This document shows positions 9,194 to 21,113 of a stretch of 64,000 nucleotides of DNA, one piece after another. The stretch comes from Bathynomus jamesi. Lineage: Eukaryota; Arthropoda; Malacostraca; Isopoda; Cirolanidae. The notes under the pieces are model-generated. The model did no database searches. It worked only from the letters and a program-made list of their open reading frames with translations, and was not told where the DNA came from. The translations under genes were made by a program, and so were the position numbers. How positions within the stretch are numbered: the stretch's first letter is position 1; each line of letters begins with the position of its first letter. Location: assembly GCA_023014485.1 (NCBI GenBank), contig JAJOZX010001565.1:67001-131000 (forward strand), written 5' to 3'.

Positions 9194-9293
9194 TATATAT
9201 ATATATATTATATATATATATATATATACCTTACAACCTTACAAAGGTTCCGCGCGATGATTTCTCACTTCGCGAAGGTCAAGCTTGTCGCCC

Positions 9294-9377
<84 letters not shown>
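9194..9377. repeat. (TA)n - spacer - (CT)n - (TA)n block, unit 2
   Basis: As in unit 1 but without the Penelope foldback: mariner A runs directly into TA (to 9226), spacer (9227-9295), CT (9296-9341) and TA (9342-9377). The join is clean, so this unit either never had or precisely lost the ~500-bp insert. Confidence 0.85.
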
Positions 9378-9380
<3 letters not shown>

Positions 9381-10539
9381 GGTAGCGCAAAAGTCAGAAA
9401 CCATAGACACGTTTTATTAAATTATAATAAATGTTCGAATTGGTGACCCTTCGCTTGGAGACACTTTCTGACGCGTTGAATGCATGATGTTTGAACATTT
9501 CTTAACACATTGGTACTGATTTTGGCACACTCAGATGTGATTTTATCCTTTAAAAAACGTATAGTTTTGGGTCGATCAGCATAGACTACCGACTTGAGAT
9601 GGACCCACAAGAAAAAGTCAAGAGGCATGAGGTTTGGAGACCTCGGTGGCCATTCGACGGGCCCTCGCCGTCCGATCCATTTGCTTGGGAATGTTTCATC
9701 TAAAGAGCTCCGGACGATGGTTGCGGAATGTGGTGGTGCACCATCCTGCTGAAACCACATCTCCGCCTGTTCTGCCAATGGAATGTCGTCCAGTTTGGGC
9801 ATTAGAAATGTTTGCAGCATATGTAGATATGTTTCACCTGTTACATTGCCATCGAAAAAGTACGGACCAATTAACCGATCCCCCAGAGCGCAGCCCACAC
9901 CATAATTCGTGGATCGAATTCCACATGTCCTTCCTCCATCCAGTGGGTGTTTTCATTGGCCCAATCGCGTGCATTATGCTTATTGACACGACCGCTGAGG
10001 TGAGATATCGTTTCGTCGCTGAACATGATCTTTCGTTGAAGCTATCGATGTTGTAGAAACCACTGGCAGAACTCTACACGACGGTCTGTGTCGTCACCGT
10101 GCAGTTCCTGAACGAGTTTGACTTTGTAGGGGTGGAAACGATTTGCTGTAAGAATTCGTTGAATAGATCTTCTGGAGACACCCGATTCTGGGATAACTTC
10201 CTTAAGGACTTACGTGGGCTGTTTTCGAAGTGATTGAGTACCATTAGTGATGTTGCTGCATCGGTTGAACTTTTTTTGGCCGGCCACTACGCGGCCGATT
10301 ACGAGCACTTTCCGTTTCTTTGAAACGAGTGAACAGTTTTCCAACTGATGCCTGAACAACTGGCGGCCTCTCAGGGTGTTTGTCATTAAAAGCAGTAGCA
10401 ACATTAAAACTATCTCCACCCGTTCATCTATTGTCAATTTCTGTGCCATAGGTTCAACAACAAATCTGAAAAGAACAAAACACATATTAAAACATAAAGT
10501 ATTAAAATGTGCCTATGGTTCCTGACTTTCGCGCCACCC

Positions 10540-10541
<2 letters not shown>
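9378..10541 (-). mobile_element. DD41D mariner-like element B, unit 2
   Basis: Same termini as the unit 1 copy (CAGGGTAGCGCAAAAG at left, inverse of CAGGGTGGCGCGAAAG at right), 1164 bp, between (TA)n tracts. Confidence 0.85.
9422..10449 (-). pseudogene. DD41D transposase B pseudogene, unit 2
   Basis: The catalytic half is one open frame here (9422-9898, 158 aa) with [17 protein letters not shown] and PLDFFLWVHLK, ending FEHLL. Upstream the frame is broken by several indels between 9899 and the MAQKLTID start at 10449, in the same places as in the other units. The second aspartate (QDG) and the LDF aspartate at 41-residue spacing remain. Non-functional as a whole. Confidence 0.85.

Positions 10542-10618
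<77 letters not shown>
10542..10618. repeat. (TA)n microsatellite, unit 2
   Basis: Pure TA repeat of about 38 copies between element B and the Penelope remnant. Confidence 0.92.
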
Positions 10619-10623
<5 letters not shown>

Positions 10624-11323
10624 CGGCCAGTTACGAGCTCTGTAACAAATTTGGAATGACTATATATATATATATATATATAAATGCCATGAAAAGTCTT
10701 CTTTAATGCGCAACGTTTCGAGCAATACGCTCATCATCAGGCTAGATAATAACAATATGAAATTAGAATCAATAAATAAATGTGAACAAGACAAAATAAT
10801 TTCTATAAAAAGACTAAAAGAAGAGGGTTAAATTCAAAGTTATAAAAATTTACATATAAAATTACAAGAAATTTAAAAGCTATTTTTAAATTACATATAG
10901 TAAATTTGAAATTAGTACACTGGAATAATTAACACTAATACAATGGAATAATTAACACTAATACAATGGAATAATTAACACTACGAACCTTTCAATGCTG
11001 GTTCCGAGGCACGAGTAATTTAAAACAAAACAAAACAGGAAACAAGCTATGGGTTGGGCGGTTGGAGTTATAAGTTAGGGGAGGGGGGATTATAAAAAAT
11101 TGGGGAGGGGGGAGGGGGGTTTATAAAAAATTTAGAGGGACAGCTGAGGAATCCACGTTTAGAGAAGGGGTCAATGTTTTAATATAAAGAGATTCCAAAA
11201 TTCTAAGTGAGTTAGGACAAGAATTACAACCGAGAATTTTAAAATTATCTAAAGTGACATCAGTTTTACATTTTATACTGTGTTCCCGAATACTGGAATA
11301 GTTACAGAGATCGTAACTGGCCG

Positions 11324-11328
<5 letters not shown>
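10619..11328 (-). mobile_element. Penelope-like element 3' remnant, unit 2
   Basis: Same structure as 3303-4010: terminal inverted AATTTCGGCCAGTTACGA, GIY-YIG C-terminal tail on the minus strand (near 11,320-11,130, NSLRILESLYI and TPSLN) and the hammerhead-like motif at 10,707-10,741. It differs from unit 1 by an extra copy of the aatacaatggaataattaac repeat and a shorter G-rich segment. Confidence 0.7.
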
Positions 11329-11366
<38 letters not shown>

Positions 11367-11370
<4 letters not shown>

Positions 11371-13349
11371 ATTCTCTTAAACTATCATACTAACTATCAT
11401 AACTATCATACTAAGATTATTCCTGGATGGAATGATTTTATTGCCCCCCTGAAGAGGAAATCGAAAGACGCCTATGATTTGTGGTGCTTCATGGTAGACC
11501 CAGATTACGACAGTATACTTGAATATGGTCGAAGTAGGGGTCAGTATAAGGCAGCCAAAAAGGCGATGTAAACAGGAAGAAGAGTCTATTCGAGCGTCAA
11601 AAGCCTGTGAAGCTCGCATAAATAACGATAAAACAAATTTTGGAAATTTGTTAAGAATCAAACGGGGTGTCAAAAATGTCCTCTCTCCGACAATCGATGG
11701 GGTGTCGGGGGAGGATGAAATTGCAAAGCTGTGGAAAAACCACTTTCTACATTCTTAACAGTGTGAGTAGGGATAATCTTAAGATAGATTGCAGCGAAAC
11801 GATTGTGGGAGGGACAAGGGAAAATACTTTGATGTCATTTTCTGAAGTAAAGAGGTTAATTAAAGAGTTAAAGACTGGTTCTGCGTCAGAGGTACATGAC
11901 TTATCGAATGAGCACTTAAAATATGCAAATGACGTAGTATGTCTGCATATATCATTGTCCTATCAGCTATGCTGGCTCATAGCTATATCCCTGCAGAGTT
12001 CATGAGGTTATATATCTTGCCCTGGTCAAAAATAAGTACGGAGACATTCTGTCCAGCAATAATTACAGGCCTTTGCTGTCGCTTCCTGCTTCTCGAAATT
12101 ACTAGAAAAACTCTTGTTACTCCGATTAAATGATTTCCTATGGACATCTCCTAATCAGTTTGGTTTTAAAAGGTCCCACTCAATTGTCTGTGTATCTATG
12201 TACTTAAAGAAAACAATATCTAAATACATTGACAGTAATTCAACTATTTAGTTAGCTGTTTCCTAGATATAATAAGGCATATGATAAGGTGAACCACAAT
12301 ATTTTATTTGCAAAACTAGAAGATAGGAAGGTTCCCATGTACATATTAAATTATTGAAATTTTGGTATTCCACCAATCTTTCACCGTTAGTGGGGCAATG
12401 TAGTATCCGAGTGTTTTGGCTCCTCTTGCAGGGTGAGACAAGGCTCCTTGCTCTCCTCTATGCTGTTTAATGTGTATATTGACAGATTAATTGCTTCACT
12501 TAATGAGGCATCAGTGGGATGTTGTATAGATAACAAGGATAAATAACTTAGTTACGCCGATGATATGGTGTTAATAAGTCCCTCTGTTAAAGGTCTGGAT
12601 CGGCTACTAAAAGTCTGCGAAGTGTATTCGCAGAAACATGATATTCTTTTAATGTTACAAAACTAAGGTTATGCAATTTCATCCCAAAAGCTGTAATCAG
12701 CCAGTGATATAAGGTTTAAAATGAATGGTAAAGTAATTGAGGAAGTACAGAGTTTAAGTATTTGGGTCAAACTATTACCAGCTCCTTGAGTGATGACTCG
12801 GATATAAGAAAACAATCTCGAAGCCTGTGTGCTAAAGCGAATATGACATAAGGAACTTTCGATTCTGTACACGTGAAGCTAAAGACACTCTCTTTCGTAC
12901 TTTCTGCAGTAATATATACGGACAGCAACTCTGGTGAATTATAAAAAAGGTTCTGGCAGAAACCTAAATTGCTGCACAACAGGTCTTTTAGACTCTTATA
13001 TAAATTACCCCGAGATGCTCAGCTTCGCAAATGTTTGCTACCCGCAATGTCCCGAGCTTCCCGGAGGTAACAAGACGTGCTCAATACAGTCTTATGCAAA
13101 GAATTAAAAAACCAACCAAACCCGATTATCCAAGCTGTCCATGAGTCCTGCCATTTATCCTCTAAGCTATGGAAGTCTTGGTACGAAAACGTCTGTCTGT
13201 AGCTCCACTTAACTTCGACATTACAGTATTATTTCTAATCAATTGTAATATTTCTTCCTTAGTATGGAACTGTCATTGTATTAATAATATTTGTCATATG
13301 GACTATAGTCTGCCAATAAACCTTTTCATTTAATTTTCATTTCATTTCT
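11367..13349 (+). mobile_element. LINE, unit 2 (indel-riddled copy)
   Basis: Same boundaries as the LINE in units 1 and 3. Relative to those copies it carries dozens of isolated single-base deletions and a few insertions, with few substitutions. The (TA)n block follows at 13,350. Confidence 0.85.
11420..13200 (+). pseudogene. LINE reverse transcriptase, frame-broken, unit 2
   Basis: All RT motifs can be found, but in changing frames; for example the YADD motif region is split by a missing T near 12,552. Deletions are spread evenly, often in short homopolymers (tttt to ttt, cccc to ccc), unlike the clean identity of units 1 and 3. Uncorrected consensus error in a hard-to-polish repeat explains this at least as well as biological decay. 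Confidence 0.8.
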
Positions 13350-14669
13350 ATATATACACACACACACACACACACACGGGTGTTCAAAACGAAACGAAAC
13401 CCGAAACAGAAAGAAAAGCGCTAGGTTTAGTGTATACCAATTAATCGGCATCGGCATCAGCAGAATCGGCCAATATTTTGGCATCAGCATCGGCCAAATT
13501 TAGTCGATTCTCTCACCGATTCTTTGAAATTTTAAAATTTCATTACAAAACAAAATCTATATTATGGAAAATTGAACAGAAAAGAAATACTATTTATGAT
13601 AATTTATAATAATTTCAAAGTGTAATTATAGAAAAAATATTTTACATTCACGAAATGGCAAGTTTAATAAATTAAGTTGCCCATAAATTTACATTTTCTT
13701 TAACTAGCTAATCTCTAAATATTATAAAACTATTGTAATCTCCTACTCTATATAATAATAATTCTATATTAATTGTACTTTATAATATATACATTAAACC
13801 CGGGTTCCCAACCTTTTTTCGGCTGCGTACCCACTACCCCACTCAAAATTGTTCAAAAAGCGGTGCAGCCGTTTCACCCTCTTTTGAGAGTACTTTCCAT
13901 GTCAAGTTAGTTCCAAAGCAGGATGCCGCGTTCCCCTATTTGGGAACCCTGTATCTTATTATGTTGACTTTATTTTAAGTATCTTAATTTTATAAACCCA
14001 AATTATATATGCAATTTTTATTAAATTGGACACCAAGGACTTGAAATTTTAATGAAAAATTTTGTTGTTGTTGACATTGTCGAAGAAAATACCTTCGGTG
14101 CTACTGTAGTATGCGGTCTACCTACGATCGGCGGTCTACTTTAATTATAGCTTCTTATCTTGTTTACTAATTGTTTGTTTACATCCCATTGTCAATCGCC
14201 CTTGACGATTGGTAGTTTAGTCATGATATTTTCGTTAGTTTTAACGAAAATATCATGATTAAACCTAACCAATCGTAGGTAGACCGCAAACTACAGTAGC
14301 ACCATACCTTCAAATAAGGAAAAAAACTACTTTAAATATTGGATTCAATTATGAAACTAAAAAAAATATTTTGTCATTTTACTGAGTAATAAAACTTGTA
14401 ACATATTTTAGCTATGGTATATATGAATAACAAATTGTGGTGCTGTGTACGTATTGTGGAGAGAGCTGAGGAAAAGCATCGAAATAAATTGAAATGTAAA
14501 AATATGAAAATTGAAAGTTTTCACATCAGATTAGTGAAATTTATGAAGGAAACTGATTTTTTAAATATAGGCAAAGAATCGGCATCGGCTAAATTTTGAA
14601 TGGATACATCACAACTTAGGTTACAATTATATATGCATTCTTCAATGGGTTGCGTTTATTTTTAACACT
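13350..14669. other. Spacer of unit 2 with two MITEs
   Basis: Homologous to 6061-7410 of unit 1: (CA)n, ATCGGCATC repeats, a hAT-like MITE (13,799-13,951), the hairpin MITE with ATACCTTC-type flanks (14,097-14,303), then AT-rich sequence. Many single-base gaps relative to unit 1. No gene is seen; a 61-codon frame at 14,414 has no family resemblance. Confidence 0.7.
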
Positions 14670-16454
14670 TACCATATGTCCCACAAAAAAGTACAAACCC
14701 AACTTTAGATTGTACTAAACTCCTCCAAAAATTGAGATATTTTGGATCTGTTTGTTTGATTTAATATAGCGAATTATTCTTTGTTAACGTTCAAATTTAT
14801 TCATGTTTAAACGATTTAGTGTTTAAGCATCTGCTTTTAACTGAAGGGTACAGCAAAATGGGTTGCGCGGAATGATCATTTCTCCCAGCCATATAGCTCC
14901 TCTTGCTTTAACCAATGTGCTACTTTTTACGTCGAAGGATATTGCAAATATTTTTTTTAAATAATTCGAACTTTTGTATCTAAGATACGAGTCATACATA
15001 TAAATGAAGAATCTGAATTACTAAATTTATAAATAACTTTGAAACCCTTATCATGCAGTTTACACGAAGGCAGCGCGTTCTCATGGTCACAACTTATCTG
15101 CAAACTAAAAGCTTAAAACAAGTTCAGAATACCTTCGAACTGCAATTTCCCGATAGAGCTTCTCCAACTAAACATACAATTTTGAAGAATGTTCGGAAAT
15201 ACAAAGAAGGAACGGTCCTCAATTTGAACAAAGAACGTTCAGGCCATCCGAAGACGGCAAGAACAGACGAGAACATTCAGCATGTTCGGCATTTATTAGA
15301 GAGACATCCAAAAGTGTCCACCAGGCGAAATGGTACAGAATTCTCACGCATGTCATTTCATCGAATAGTTCGTGAGGATTTGAATTTGTACCCATACAGA
15401 ATGGAAATTCGACATCAACTCATTGAAGGAGATCTACCTCGCCGCCTAAGATTTGCCCAGTGGTTTCTTGAAAAACCAGAAAGATTCACGGAACAATTAG
15501 TGGTTGGAGATGAGGCGGCCTTTTTTATGAATGGTCTAGTGAACAGACAAATCTGCCGTCAGTATGCACCAAAAAATCATCCACCTGACAATCATATCTA
15601 CGAAAAGAATAACTCTAGACAAAAACTGTCTCTCTGGGTAGGACTGTGCGGTAATGGAGCGGTAATTGGCCCGGTCTTTTACGATGGTAATCTAAATGGT
15701 GAAGCTTACCTAGAAATGATAGACCGAGAAATCCTTCCACAAATACGTATTACTTATGGAAACCGATTTAATCGTATTTGGTGGGTGCAAGACGGAGCTC
15801 CTGCTCACAGGAGAGTTATTGTGAAGGAACGCTTGCAGGAAGTCTTCCACCAAAGAGTAATTGCTACAGGCCATGACATTGAATGGCCTCCCAGAAGCCC
15901 TGACTTGACCCCGTGTGATTACTTTTTATGGGGTCATTTGAAAAATAGAGTATTTGCATCACAACCTATCAATTTAGATGATTTGAGGACTCGCATCACA
16001 GCTGAAATCAACTTGTTAAAAGACAATCCAGATCTTATCAAAAGAGTGATGGGGAAGATGAGAGCTCGACTCCAGATTTGTATCGATAGGAATGGCGGTC
16101 ATGTTGAAAGAAAACGAACTAAGCATAACTTTTGCAATAAGGAATAAAGAAAAATCTACTTTGTATCTTATTAAAATTATGTTAAAATATCTATTATTAT
16201 GTATTTGTCTTTTCATTACATCGATAGCACACACATTATTTTTTCATTGACCAATTTTGCGCAATCCATTTTGTTGTACCCTTCAGTTAAAAGCAGATGC
16301 TTAAACACTAAATCGTTTAAACATGAATAAATTTGAACGTTAACAAAGAATAATTTGCTATATTAAATCAAACAAACAGATCCAAAATATCTCAATTTTT
16401 GGAGGAGTTAGTACAATCTAAAGTTGGGTGTACTTTTTTGTGGGATATATGGTA
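14670..16454 (+). mobile_element. DD41D mariner-like element A, unit 3 (complete)
   Basis: Complete element with both ~195-bp inverted repeats, from TACCATATGTCCC at 14,670 to the inverse at 16,454. Confidence 0.9.
15053..16147 (+). CDS. DD41D mariner-like transposase A, unit 3 (altered C-terminus)
   Basis: Same transposase as units 1, 2 and 4, with D153, D247 and D289. One A is missing near 16,117 (AAACGAACTAAG instead of AAACGAAACTAAG), so the normal stop is bypassed and the protein ends with a changed tail at 364 residues. The change lies after the catalytic domain and may be tolerated, or may be a consensus error. Confidence 0.9.
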   Translation: MQFTRRQRVLMVTTYLQTKSLKQVQNTFELQFPDRASPTKHTILKNVRKYKEGTVLNLNKERSGHPKTARTDENIQHVRHLLERHPKVSTRRNGTEFSRMSFHRIVREDLNLYPYRMEIRHQLIEGDLPRRLRFAQWFLEKPERFTEQLVVGDEAAFFMNGLVNRQICRQYAPKNHPPDNHIYEKNNSRQKLSLWVGLCGNGAVIGPVFYDGNLNGEAYLEMIDREILPQIRITYGNRFNRIWWVQDGAPAHRRVIVKERLQEVFHQRVIATGHDIEWPPRSPDLTPCDYFLWGHLKNRVFASQPINLDDLRTRITAEINLLKDNPDLIKRVMGKMRARLQICIDRNGGHVERKRTKHNFCNKE

Positions 16455-16470
16455 TATATATATATATATA

Positions 16471-16672
16471 TATGATGAATAAAACCACGAAGGAAAAAGA
16501 AACACAAAGGGGTGCTCAAGCGCTTTCGTCTAATGACATCCTCAGGAACACTGGAGTGAAAGGACAGATCAAGGCAATATATAGGTTACAAAAATAAACA
16601 TACATACATACATATTCACATACATATACATATATATATATACATATATAATATATATATATAAATATATAC

Positions 16673-16720
<48 letters not shown>

Positions 16721-16879
16721 GTATATGTATGTGAATATGTATGTATGTATGTTTATTTTTGTAACCTATATATTGCCTTGATCTGTCCTTTCACTCCAGT
16801 GTTCCTGAGGATGTCATTAGACGAAAGCGCTTGAGCACCCCTTTGTGTTTCTTTTTCCTTCGTGGTTTTATTCATCATA
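16471..16879. repeat. Penelope foldback palindrome with paired hammerhead-like motifs, unit 3
   Basis: Same two-arm palindrome as 1438-1850, with slightly shorter AT-rich centre. Hammerhead-like motifs lie minus-strand in the left arm (about 16,515-16,546) and plus-strand in the right arm (about 16,805-16,836). The unpaired tail to about 16,915 contains cacgtgtcactttcgtg. Confidence 0.82.
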
Positions 16880-16913
16880 AATACTTTTCACGTGTCACTT
16901 TCGTGAAATAATT

Positions 16914-16917
<4 letters not shown>

Positions 16918-16954
<37 letters not shown>

Positions 16955-17015
16955 ACAACCTTACAAAGGTTCCGCGCGATGATTTCTCACTTCGCGAAGG
17001 TCAAGCTTGTCGCCC

Positions 17016-17085
<70 letters not shown>
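16918..17085. repeat. (TA)n - spacer - (CT)n - (TA)n block, unit 3
   Basis: TA to 16,950, conserved spacer 16,951-17,018, CT 17,019-17,055, TA 17,056-17,085. Confidence 0.85.
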
Positions 17086-17088
<3 letters not shown>

Positions 17089-18247
17089 GGTAGCGCAAAA
17101 GTCAGAAACCATAGACACGTTTTATTAAATTATAATAAATGTTCGAATTGGTGACCCTTCGCTTGGAGACACTTTCTGACGCGTTGAATGCATGATGTTT
17201 GAACATTTCTTAACACATTGGTACTGATTTTGGCACACTCAGATGTGATTTTATCCTTTAAAAAACGTATAGTTTTGGGTCGATCAGCATAGACTACCGA
17301 CTTGAGATGGACCCACAAGAAAAAGTCAAGAGGCATGAGGTTTGGAGACCTCGGTGGCCATTCGACGGGCCCTCGCCGTCCGATCCATTTGCTTGGGAAT
17401 GTTTCATCTAAAGAGCTCCGGACGATGGTTGCGGAATGTGGTGGTGCACCATCCTGCTGAAACCACATCTCCGCCTGTTCTGCCAATGGAATGTCGTCCA
17501 GTTTGGGCATTAGAAATGTTTGCAGCATATGTAGATATGTTTCACCTGTTACATTGCCATCGAAAAAGTACGGACCAATTAACCGATCCCCCAGAGCGCA
17601 GCCCACACCATAATTCGTGGATCGAATTCCACATGTCCTTCCTCCATCCAGTGGGTGTTTTCATTGGCCCAATCGCGTGCATTATGCTTATTGACACGAC
17701 CGCTGAGGTGAGATATCGTTTCGTCGCTGAACATGATCTTTCGTTGAAGCTATCGATGTTGTAGAAACCACTGGCAGAACTCTACACGACGGTCTGTGTC
17801 GTCACCGTGCAGTTCCTGAACGAGTTTGACTTTGTAGGGGTGGAAACGATTTGCTGTAAGAATTCGTTGAATAGATCTTCTGGAGACACCCGATTCTGGG
17901 ATAACTTCCTTAAGGACTTACGTGGGCTGTTTTCGAAGTGATTGAGTACCATTAGTGATGTTGCTGCATCGGTTGAACTTTTTTTGGCCGGCCACTACGC
18001 GGCCGATTACGAGCACTTTCCGTTTCTTTGAAACGAGTGAACAGTTTTCCAACTGATGCCTGAACAACTGGCGGCCTCTCAGGGTGTTTGTCATTAAAAG
18101 CAGTAGCAACATTAAAACTATCTCCACCCGTTCATCTATTGTCAATTTCTGTGCCATAGGTTCAACAACAAATCTGAAAAGAACAAAACACATATTAAAA
18201 CATAAAGTATTAAAATGTGCCTATGGTTCCTGACTTTCGCGCCACCC

Positions 18248-18249
<2 letters not shown>
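17086..18249 (-). mobile_element. DD41D mariner-like element B, unit 3
   Basis: Same termini and length (1164 bp) as in unit 2, flanked by (TA)n. Confidence 0.85.
17130..18157 (-). pseudogene. DD41D transposase B pseudogene, unit 3
   Basis: The catalytic half is open as 17,130-17,606 (158 aa, same protein as unit 2), with FQQDGAPPH and PLDFF; the N-terminal half from MAQ at 18,157 is broken by the same ancestral frameshifts as in the other units. Confidence 0.85.

Positions 18250-18326
<77 letters not shown>
18250..18326. repeat. (TA)n microsatellite, unit 3
   Basis: Pure TA repeat, about the same length as in unit 2. Confidence 0.92.
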
Positions 18327-18331
<5 letters not shown>

Positions 18332-19031
18332 CGGCCAGTTACGAGCTCTGTAACAAATTTGGAATGACTATATATATATATATATATATAAATGCCATGA
18401 AAAGTCTTCTTTAATGCGCAACGTTTCGAGCAATACGCTCATCATCAGGCTAGATAATAACAATATGAAATTAGAATCAATAAATAAATGTGAACAAGAC
18501 AAAATAATTTCTATAAAAAGACTAAAAGAAGAGGGTTAAATTCAAAGTTATAAAAATTTACATATAAAATTACAAGAAATTTAAAAGCTATTTTTAAATT
18601 ACATATAGTAAATTTGAAATTAGTACACTGGAATAATTAACACTAATACAATGGAATAATTAACACTAATACAATGGAATAATTAACACTACGAACCTTT
18701 CAATGCTGGTTCCGAGGCACGAGTAATTTAAAACAAAACAAAACAGGAAACAAGCTATGGGTTGGGCGGTTGGAGTTATAAGTTAGGGGAGGGGGGATTA
18801 TAAAAAATTGGGGAGGGGGGAGGGGGGTTTATAAAAAATTTAGAGGGACAGCTGAGGAATCCACGTTTAGAGAAGGGGTCAATGTTTTAATATAAAGAGA
18901 TTCCAAAATTCTAAGTGAGTTAGGACAAGAATTACAACCGAGAATTTTAAAATTATCTAAAGTGACATCAGTTTTACATTTTATACTGTGTTCCCGAATA
19001 CTGGAATAGTTACAGAGATCGTAACTGGCCG

Positions 19032-19035
<4 letters not shown>
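18327..19035 (-). mobile_element. Penelope-like element 3' remnant, unit 3
   Basis: Same as the unit 2 copy: inverted terminal AATTTCGGCCAGTTACGA, minus-strand GIY-YIG tail near 19,030-18,840, and hammerhead-like motif at 18,415-18,449. Confidence 0.7.
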
Positions 19036-19078
<43 letters not shown>

Positions 19079-19082
<4 letters not shown>

Positions 19083-21081
19083 ATTCTCTTAAACTATCAT
19101 ACTAACTATCATAACTATCATACTAAGATTATTCCTGGATGGAATGATTTTATTGCCCCCCTGAAGAGGAAATCGAAAGACGCCTATGATTTGTGGTGCT
19201 TTCATGGTAGACCCAGATTACGACCAGTATACTTGAATATGTGTCGAAGTAGGGGTCAGTATAAGGCAGCCAAAAGGCGATGTAAACAGGAAGAAGAGTC
19301 TATTCGAGCGTCAAAAGCCTGTGAAGCTCGCATAAATAACGATAATAACAAATTTTGGAAATTTGTTAAGAATCAAACGGGTGTCAAAAATGTCCTCTCT
19401 CCGACAATCGATGGGGTGTCGGGGGAGGATGAAATTGCAAAGCTGTGGAAAAACCACTATTCTAACATTCTTAACAGTGTGAGTAGGGATAATCTTAAGA
19501 TAGATTGCAGCGAAACGATTGTGGGAGGGACAAGGGAAAATACTTTGATGTCATTTTCTGAAGTAAAGAGGTTAATTAAAGAGTTAAAGACTGGTTCTGC
19601 GTCAGAGGTACATGACTTATCGAATGAGCACTTAAAATATGCAAATGACGTAGTATGTCTGCATATATCATTGCTCCTATCAGCTATGCTGGCTCATAGC
19701 TATATCCCTGCAGAGTTCATGAGGTTATATATCTTGCCCCTGGTCAAAAATAAGTACGGAGACATTCTGTCCAGCAATAATTACAGGCCTATTGCTGTCG
19801 CTTCCTGCTTCTCGAAATTACTAGAAAAACTCTTGTTACTCCGATTAAATGATTTCCTATGGACATCTCCTAATCAGTTTGGTTTTAAAAGGTCCCACTC
19901 AATTGGTCTGTGTATCTATGTACTTAAAGAAACAATATCTAAATACATTGACAGTAATTCAACTATTTATAGCTGTTTCCTAGATATAACTAAGGCATAT
20001 GATAAGGTGAACCACAATATTTTATTTGCAAAACTAGAAGATAGGAAGGTTCCCATGTACATATTAAATTTATTGAAATTTTGGTATTCCCACCAATCTT
20101 TCACCGTTAGGTGGGGCAATGTAGTATCCGAGTGTTTTGGCTCCTCTTGCAGGGTGAGACAAGGCTCCTTGCTCTCCTCTATGCTGTTTAATGTGTATAT
20201 TGACAGATTAATTGCTTCACTTAATGAGGCATCAGTGGGATGTTGTATAGATAACACAAGGATAAATAACTTAGTTTACGCCGATGATATGGTGTTAATA
20301 AGTCCCTCTGTTAAAGGTCTGGATCGGCTACTAAAAGTCTGCGAAGTGTATTCGCAGAAACATGATATTCTTTTTAATGTTACAAAAACTAAGGTTATGC
20401 AATTTCATCCCAAAAGCTGTAATCAGCCAGCTGATATAAGGTTTAAAATGAATGGTAAAGTAATTGAGGAAGTACAAGAGTTTAAGTATTTGGGTCAAAC
20501 TATTACCAGCTCCTTGAGTGATGACTCGGATATAAGAAAACAATCTCGAAGCCTGTGTGCTAAAGCGAATATGACCATAAGGAACTTTCGATTCTGTACA
20601 CGTGAAGCTAAAGACACTCTCTTTCGTACTTTCTGCAGTAATATATACGGACAGCAACTCTGGGTGAATTATAAAAAAGGTTCTGGCAGAAACCTAAATT
20701 TGCTGCACAACAGGTCTTTTAGACTCTTATATAAATTACCCCCGAGATGCTCAGCTTCGCAAATGTTTGCTACCCGCAATGTCCCGAGCTTCCCGGAGGT
20801 AACAAGACGTGCTCAATACAGTCTTATGCAAAGAATTAAAAAACCAACCAACCCGATTATCCAAGCTGTCCATGAGTCCTGCCATTTATCCTCTAAGCTA
20901 TGGAATTCTTGGTACGAAAACGTCTGTCTGTAGCTCCACTTAACTTCGACATTACAGTATTATTTCTAATCAATTGTATATATTTCTATCCTTAGTATGT
21001 GAACTGTCATTGTATTAATAATATTTGTCATATGGACTATAGTCTGCCAATAAACCTTTTCATTTAATTTTCATTTCATTT

Positions 21082-21083
<2 letters not shown>
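19079..21083 (+). mobile_element. 5'-truncated LINE, unit 3
   Basis: Near-identical to the unit 1 copy with the same 5' truncation point and TTTCA tail. Here the reading frame is open further back, through the actatcat repeats to the TA tract, because one extra T (ttattcctgg) is present relative to unit 1. Confidence 0.85.
19191..20933 (+). CDS. LINE reverse transcriptase, unit 3
   Basis: 580 codons, protein identical to 4168-5910, with RT motifs A (FLDITKAYD), B (RQGSLLSS) and C (YADD) intact and no RNase H or endonuclease. The start at 19,191 is TTG and only marks where the homologous frame was cut; upstream residues (PGWNDFIAPLKRKSKDAYD) still match an endonuclease-RT linker. Confidence 0.88.
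   Translation: MWCFHGRPRLRPVYLNMCRSRGQYKAAKRRCKQEEESIRASKACEARINNDNNKFWKFVKNQTGVKNVLSPTIDGVSGEDEIAKLWKNHYSNILNSVSRDNLKIDCSETIVGGTRENTLMSFSEVKRLIKELKTGSASEVHDLSNEHLKYANDVVCLHISLLLSAMLAHSYIPAEFMRLYILPLVKNKYGDILSSNNYRPIAVASCFSKLLEKLLLLRLNDFLWTSPNQFGFKRSHSIGLCIYVLKETISKYIDSNSTIYSCFLDITKAYDKVNHNILFAKLEDRKVPMYILNLLKFWYSHQSFTVRWGNVVSECFGSSCRVRQGSLLSSMLFNVYIDRLIASLNEASVGCCIDNTRINNLVYADDMVLISPSVKGLDRLLKVCEVYSQKHDILFNVTKTKVMQFHPKSCNQPADIRFKMNGKVIEEVQEFKYLGQTITSSLSDDSDIRKQSRSLCAKANMTIRNFRFCTREAKDTLFRTFCSNIYGQQLWVNYKKGSGRNLNLLHNRSFRLLYKLPPRCSASQMFATRNVPSFPEVTRRAQYSLMQRIKKPTNPIIQAVHESCHLSSKLWNSWYENVCL

Positions 21084-21113
<30 letters not shown>

Noticed and set aside
9163..9420. Frames encoding runs of Tyr-Ile and Ser-Leu in microsatellites, here and at 10,509, 18,217, 25,960 and 52,385
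   Set aside because: Direct translation of (TA)n and (CT)n tracts, with no start context or conserved flanks.
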